Source: Stereum hirsutum FP-91666 SS1
Taxonomy: Eukaryota; Basidiomycota; Agaricomycetes; Russulales; Stereaceae
Length of the DNA stretch: 64,000 nt
Direction of reading: 5' to 3'
Assembly (NCBI RefSeq): GCF_000264905.1
Contig: NW_006763148.1
Span: 1,285,431-1,349,430 of the forward strand
Shown: positions 58,524 to 64,000 of the stretch, in pieces
Numbering within the stretch: the stretch's first letter is position 1
Layout of the letters: each line of letters opens with the position of its first letter
Notes under the pieces: generated by a model
The model's database searches: none
The model's input: the letters and a program-made list of their open reading frames with translations, nothing else
Told to the model about the DNA's origin: nothing
Made by a program: the position numbers and the translations under genes

Positions 58524-59347
58524 GATCTCAGCGTGAGCGAAGCAGGAAGTAGTTGGGGATCGAAGGTCTGGTCTCACCTGGCGATGCGTCATTTATATAC
58601 TCATAGTCGGCCCGCCAACAGGTGCTCGAAGATTCACAAGTTTCTCCGCCCATCAAGAAGCGTTCGAATAACGTATAACAGACGGTCACATATGGGCACC
58701 CATCTTCTGCACCGCTTGCACTGTCAAACACCTTCGGTGAGCGTACACCTTCCATTTGCATCCAGAATACCTGGCGAATGCCTTTCGCAGAAGACCTGTG
58801 CTGTCCATGCCAGCCTAAAAAATGATTGGAACGTGTCCCGCAATGTATGACTAAACAGCGTTCGTACTCTCCGCTTAACAAACGGACCGAGCAGTGAGCA
58901 TGTTCAGACCGTGTAGGGCAAAGAAGTGGTCACTCGGTGGGAAGCTATTCTTGAAGAGTACAATGGGGTCTGTCAGGAGACCAACATCCATGACGGTCGA
59001 TCGACACCGGTCTCATGATCGCAGTGTAATCCAACGTTCATGACGCATGTAAGTAACTGAAATGGTTCGAAGACGAGATAACTACCTACGCGACATTTTG
59101 AAAGCGCGTCATAGGGCGCTCGTATGACTTGACGAAGCAACAGCGCTAGCAGCACAAACAGATGCCCTATGCTATAACAAGCCTGGGATGGGGTCTATCA
59201 AAAATATGAGCAGGATAGAAATTATAGATTCCAGTCGTATATTAGGGATCCAACGTTACCGCATAGTAACATAAGCAAAAACCGACAAGCCTATTCACCA
59301 CACCCTACACCATTGAACCAGAAGCCTCTGAGATAGACAGAAAATAC
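58524..59347. other. Intergenic region, no gene recognised
   Basis: About 820 bp holding the beta-mannosidase promoter and the 3' UTR of the GPAT gene. No clear carbon-regulation site was identified by eye. Confidence 0.5.
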
Positions 59348-61790
59348 TCATTTCCCCGAGAAGAAGACCGATTCTTCACTGTCATCCTGATCAGCAGGCG
59401 ACATTTCGCCATCCGTACGATATGCTGCCCAGTCACCCTCGATGGAATGGTGCAGCTCCCCAATCTTCGCGCCTCGTTTCCTCAAAAACGCGACCACCTC
59501 TTTTGAGTATCTCCAACCCGTTTCCGTTTCGACCGAATCGCCGCTCACCGCTCCATTCGTCCCTTCGCTCTGCTTAATTTCATCAACGCCACCGCCATAG
59601 AGCTTAGCCATGTGCACCGACGCGTTGACTCTCCTCTCTGATGGGCCATGCTCCAGCTGTTCAAGCAGGCTCGACAACGCGGTGGAGGCTTCTGCTCTCG
59701 CCCTCAATACATGTTTCATGACCCTACCCGTTCGCGGACGGCGTTTGCGGCGCATCGAGGGAGTGACTGGTGGCTCTGCGGGTGCGCCAGTGGCCATCGT
59801 TCCGTGTGCGTGCGCTGAGGCTGTTGTGTTGGAAGCGTTGGTAGGACTTGAGCTTCTTGATGTGTTAGAGAGCCAGGCGTTGGGTGGTGGAATTGGCGTT
59901 GTCGTATATTGGGCGAGAGTGTGTAGTGGATATTCCCAGCTCTTGGGTGCCCAGACGCCGATCAAGACTCGCCACGCGGCAACAAGCCGTTTAACACTAT
60001 GCGGATCTGGTCAGTCTGAGAGCATCGGAAAGAAATAGAGTGACTGACTGCTCATAGTTATCTGGAGGCGGTGATAATCAGTTTCATGCTCATATTTCAC
60101 ACACCAATCAGAACTCACTGTTGACGAGTTTCGTATGATATATGGCGGTTAGTGAAACTAAGGCGCCACTAAGAACCGCGCCGAAAGGTGTGTACCAAAA
60201 CAAGGCCCAAATGAAGAAGAATGCTGCAGGATACATCATGGCGAGCAAGAGAAGGCCGAATATGACCTTGTTCTGTGCTTGTGTTTCTTCCTCATCCTCA
60301 ACGAGACGAGCGCCAACTCGGGCCATAAAGTATGCCGGCATGTGGATGGCGAGAGGAAAGATGAAGAAAGGTAGTCGAACCAGGCATGCAAGACTATCTT
60401 TGATGAGGATGAGTAGAGTGAGCAAGCGGCTGGGAATTGGAACGGGACGACTTGGGTCGAGCGATGCGGGGAGGGGTAAGGATGAGAGGACTGAATTCGT
60501 CAGCTGGGCGGATTGGAGAAGTGAGTAATATTCAAGAAGGTGTCGCTTGATGGAATTGAAGTTAGGCGTAATGTTGGGAGTCGAAAACAGGTCAACGAGC
60601 CTAATGGGACTATTAACGATATTGACAGGGACATGACAGTAACACATACGTACGTTTGTGATATAGCCACGAATTCGTTGCGATTGATCTTGGTGTCGTC
60701 TTCCCATAGGAGATCACGGGCCATTCTTGCAGCATATAGAGTATCCCTGATTCCGCGGTTAGGAAAGCTAGAGACTTGGCACAGACAGACTTATTCACCA
60801 GTCAGGTGCATTGATAGTGAGCTCTACAAGTCGCGCCTCGATGGTCTTGGTGAGTCGTTTGACAGCCGCCCTAGGCGCACCCTCGTCCGAAGAGAGAAAT
60901 TGCTCAATGTATGGATCCATAGAAATGGGTGGCCCAAACCTATAAGACAAAACATCAATAAGGAGGTAGCCCGGATAAGGGTTATCGAGGGGCCATACTC
61001 CAGAATGACCTATAAATACAGAATCAGAACGAGTATAGCGGTTTAGGCTCCGCAATATAACGCACATAGCTCCGATACTTGGATTTGTTGGTGTAGACTA
61101 TCGCAGATGGTACGATGACCAGGGGAGCCTGCGTAGCTCGCGAAGGGTTCTCATGGGCCCACTTCGTATACTCGAGTGCTGCCCATGAAGCACCATCTTT
61201 GACTTGCATGATGCGAGGCTCGGTATAGCTCGTGCCTTCAGGAAAGAGAGCCACGACCGATCCATGAGAAAGGGCCTCGATGGTTCCTTGGAACAGACCC
61301 CGGCGGTCCTTGTTCTTGCGATCGACAGGAATGTTACCCGAGCTGATCAGGATTTGACGGACTATAAAGTTCTTGAAGAGACTAGCTGTACGAGCAGTTC
61401 TCAGGTACGTGTAGCGATACTCAGAAGCCAGCACTTGCCTTTGCTCCAGTAATGTAGGATACGACGGTTCGGGAATGCGGATGCTGCGAGAGATTTAGTC
61501 CTCGGTAACACTAAGGAGACGAATGTGGAGCTCACAAAGAATAGCAGGGTCCAACATCATGTTATGGTGTGTTGCCGTCCTGCGTGTATGTCAGATTGTG
61601 GCGCGCATTGCTTGAAGCACTACCAGGTCACCCATGGCGCTGAACAGTGCACGCACAAAATGGTGGGTCCTTTAAATGGTACATTTTCTCCTCCAATGAC
61701 GCGGACCTCGGTGAAAAACGAGGTGACAGCAAACTTGGCAATCTGGACTAGGACACGATGAAGTAGATACAGGTTCTTCTGGTCGTCCAT
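59348..61790 (-). CDS. Glycerol-3-phosphate / dihydroxyacetone-phosphate acyltransferase (Gpt2/Sct1-like)
   Basis: A minus-strand gene of about eight exons from ATG 61790 (MDDQKNLYLLHRVLVQIAKF) to TGA 59348-59350. The acyltransferase blocks are visible: THHNMMLDP (HX4D motif, made by splicing through a GTGCGT donor), a block with RQILISSGNIPVDR, and ALFPEGTSYTEP (FPEGTS substrate motif). Two hydrophobic segments follow later (LLLLAMMYPAAFFFIWALFWY and FGAVLSGALVSLTAIYH). The C-terminus is soluble, Ser/Thr-rich and charged (RRKRRPRTGR), likely phosphorylated. It makes lysophosphatidate at the ER, the first step of glycerolipid synthesis. Divergent from SPC3, 384 bp between starts. Confidence 0.88.
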
Positions 61791-62174
61791 GGCGCGAGTG
61801 GTATAGATATCCGAGCTTTCTGTGCGGAGTCAGTTGTAGGGGATAAGTGGTGGAGAATGATAGGGTAGAGTCGCCGTCGGGCACAGGCAGCTGCCTGCAA
61901 TGTGCAGTGTGTAGAGCCAAGGAACGGAACTGGGTGAGTATGTCATGTTTGTGGGCAGCTCGCGTGCTGTGGGGGGTGAGAGAGTCTTTCCTGATTAGGC
62001 CACGCGTCGAGCGCGACGTGTGTGCTGTATGTGAGACGTGGCGCCTTGCTCATCTCTGTCATTGCTACTCACGCAACTCAACGCAATTCGCCTCGTCAAA
62101 AGCTCAGATCATTGGACTATTCGACAGAGCTAACTTTCAACTACACTGTTCTCTCATCCTGACGATTGGCCATA
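61791..62174. promoter_or_regulatory. Divergent promoter region, GPAT / SPC3
   Basis: 384 bp between divergent starts. No TATA box or gene recognised; assigned by position. Confidence 0.5.
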
Positions 62175-64000
62175 ATGCATAGTGTCTATGCCAGGTTCAA
62201 CAATATCAGTGCCACGCTTTCCACTTGCATGATGGTCCTACTCGGTGCCATCGCTTGTACATCCCTACTATTCAGTGCGGATCCGAAAGGAGACATCACT
62301 GCGTCCGTAAAAGTGTGCGTTCAATTTATTACGCTTTTCTCGCTTTCCCCTTTGTATAGTACAGATCATCTCGCCACTCGAAGTAGAGTCTATTTCTCGG
62401 TCAACAATTGTTCTCGGGACAACAGGAGAAACCGTGCTCGTGCCATTGATTCATAAACCACGAAAATGTCCACTGCGGTATTCTTTTTGGGTTGCTGCTA
62501 ACACGGAACACAATCCGACCGTAGGTGCGTGTGGCACCATGCATTCGTGCTTGTGGCAATGATATGTCACTACTGGTGTTGCACCTCGAACACAGTGCAA
62601 TATGTCCTTGGTCCTGTTACACGAGTACTCTTCTGTGTCATCTCACCCTGGCTGTAACATACCCCAGGCCGTCTTTTCCTTCTTGAGTATGCCGAGGATC
62701 AGTGTACTGGTATACGAGCAGGATGTCTGTAGTAACGCTGACGGACCAATTTCCGATGTTCTTTTATCGTCCGTTGCTCATAACCCTCTCTTCCCCAGAT
62801 TGAGTGGTGAAAGCCGACCACGACGATATGGCGCCTCCGGTCGGCGGCAAGAGTTTGCCTTCGTAAACTTCAATGTCACAGCGGGTACGTCAACCAATTT
62901 CCACCGCCGCACTTCCGTTACTCTGGGAGCCAACCTATAGCCTCATATCATGCTTCATAGCATTCTTTCATGATTTTGGCAGTTGAACTTATTGTACTCA
63001 TTAACAGACCTTACGCCACTCTTCAACTGGAACACAAAACAACTTTTCCTCTATCTTGGCGCCGAATATACCAATGCTCAAGGGGTATGTAATCATCTTT
63101 TTACCCTCTTGGCTGTCGGGACCCCCAGAATCTACCTGCATGAATTTGTCGAACGCCCGAGGGATTTCTTTCCCATTGTCGAGCTGCGAATGCGCAATTT
63201 TGCGGTTTCATCTCATGATCTGGTGATGGCGATGAGAAATATTGCGACGCTTGTGAGAGCACGGCGCACACGGACACTCTTCTGTTACTGTCCAGACTTG
63301 TTGCGTCTCCCGAGAATCACGCGTTTGTCATTCCCCGCCTACGATCCAGGCCACTCGGGTGGCCAGGCTTTGAGATGTCGTCGGACCAGGTCGGGCCTCG
63401 TATGGTACATTTCGAGTTCTAGCGGCGTCCGGCCTTCTTGAGGACTTATGCTCTCCTTTGTTCGCTCCTCGGACATGGTCTATTTGTCTTGTGTTGATGG
63501 TCTTATTGGAGGCTAGCGTGTGTATTCCATGTCATCGTTCTTGAGCGCATTACTTATTCCATCTCCTTTCAGCTACTGCAGTACTTCCTCTTATACTTTT
63601 TACCTTGTACACGCTAGAAGCCCACGAACGTTCCCAAAGACCCGTGGTTACTGATTATAACCCTATTTATGCCTCTAGGTCCAAAACGAAGTGGTCATCT
63701 GGGATAGAATCGTCCGGCGAAAGGAGGATGCGATGGTCAACGTCGAGGGCAAGAACAGCTATGCTTTCCGGGAACTTTCGACAAAATTCCAGTGCGTTCA
63801 CCTTCTCTTCGGTTTGCTGTCTTAGTCGTTCCTGTTCCCTCTTTGGCGCGTCCAAACCCTATTTTCCCCGATCCAAACCTATTCCACCTGCCTCATCGGG
63901 AACAGGCCTTATCTTCCTACTGCTTGTTACGGTTGCCTATCCCGCCGATATCGCTGACTCTTCTCATCACCCGCTCCTTCCCGTGCGGTCAATGTTTATA
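62175..64000 (+). CDS. SPC3: Signal peptidase complex subunit 3 (3' end outside window)
   Basis: Exons 62175-62314, 62799-62884, 63008-63084 and 63679 to about 63791 are in the window; the last exon(s) lie beyond base 64000. The N-terminus MHSVYARFNNISATLSTCMMVLLGAIACTSLLF is the single TM anchor of SPC3 (SPC22/23 in animals). RRQEFAFVNFNVTADLTPLFNWNTKQLFLYLGAEY and VVIWDRIVRRKEDA follow, the conserved lumenal part. The subunit is needed for signal-peptide cleavage at the ER. Introns of 484, 123, 594 and more than 200 nt are far longer than the 50-70 nt usual in this window. They contain no recognised gene, so each may hold old insertions. Confidence 0.88.

Noticed and set aside
61550..61700. 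Apparent frameshift between exons 1 and 2 of the GPAT gene
   Set aside because: Using the GTGCGT donor two bases into the codon restores the frame and produces THHNMMLDP, the expected HX4D motif.

Overview
The window is nuclear DNA from a filamentous basidiomycete, most likely an agaricomycete. Genes carry many short introns (about 50-70 nt, GT..AG with C-rich or TAG acceptors). They are tightly spaced on both strands with short divergent promoters, and the gene content is typical of mushrooms (membrane-bound glutaredoxins, GT18 glycosyltransferase, CsbD-like stress protein, F-box protein, secreted beta-mannosidase, small cysteine-rich secreted protein). No virus, plasmid, rRNA, tRNA or CRISPR was recognised.

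Layout. 0-11 kb: 3' part of a transmembrane RING-finger ubiquitin ligase, a type II membrane GT18 N-glycan GlcNAc-transferase, then a membrane-anchored CPYS glutaredoxin divergent from a pseudouridine-5'-phosphatase-like HAD enzyme, and a second glutaredoxin-fold paralogue whose active-site Cys is replaced by Ser. 11-14.4 kb: a gene-poor pyrimidine-rich stretch and a short-chain dehydrogenase pseudogene with at least four frame breaks. 14.6-21.1 kb: the accessory part. This is a direct tandem duplication of a roughly 2.3 kb unit, each unit carrying one member of an unrecognised 431/426-aa protein family. The second unit is split, 22 bp before the start codon, by a 1,796-bp element with 31-bp terminal inverted repeats that looks like a non-autonomous DNA transposon.

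21.3-64 kb: conserved housekeeping genes with a few uncharacterised ones between them: acetoacetyl-CoA synthetase, SEY1 ER-fusion GTPase, Rvs161/Hob3 BAR protein, a seven-helix membrane protein, a 975-aa low-complexity protein, complex I B12 subunit, DNA topoisomerase I, CDP-diacylglycerol synthase, ribosomal protein uS12 (RPS23), a homoserine-acetyltransferase-like alpha/beta hydrolase, a CsbD-like protein, an F-box protein, a small secreted cysteine-rich peptide, a secreted GH2 beta-mannosidase, glycerol-3-phosphate acyltransferase, and the 5' part of signal-peptidase subunit SPC3, which has unusually long introns.

Functional links are loose, as usual in fungal genomes. Several genes serve the ER/Golgi: phospholipid synthesis (GPAT and CDS1 are successive branches of phosphatidate metabolism), ER tubule fusion (SEY1), signal-peptide removal (SPC3), N-glycan branching (GT18) and secretory-pathway glutaredoxins. 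Exon boundaries were placed by eye from splice consensus, frame continuity and remembered family motifs. No database search was run.
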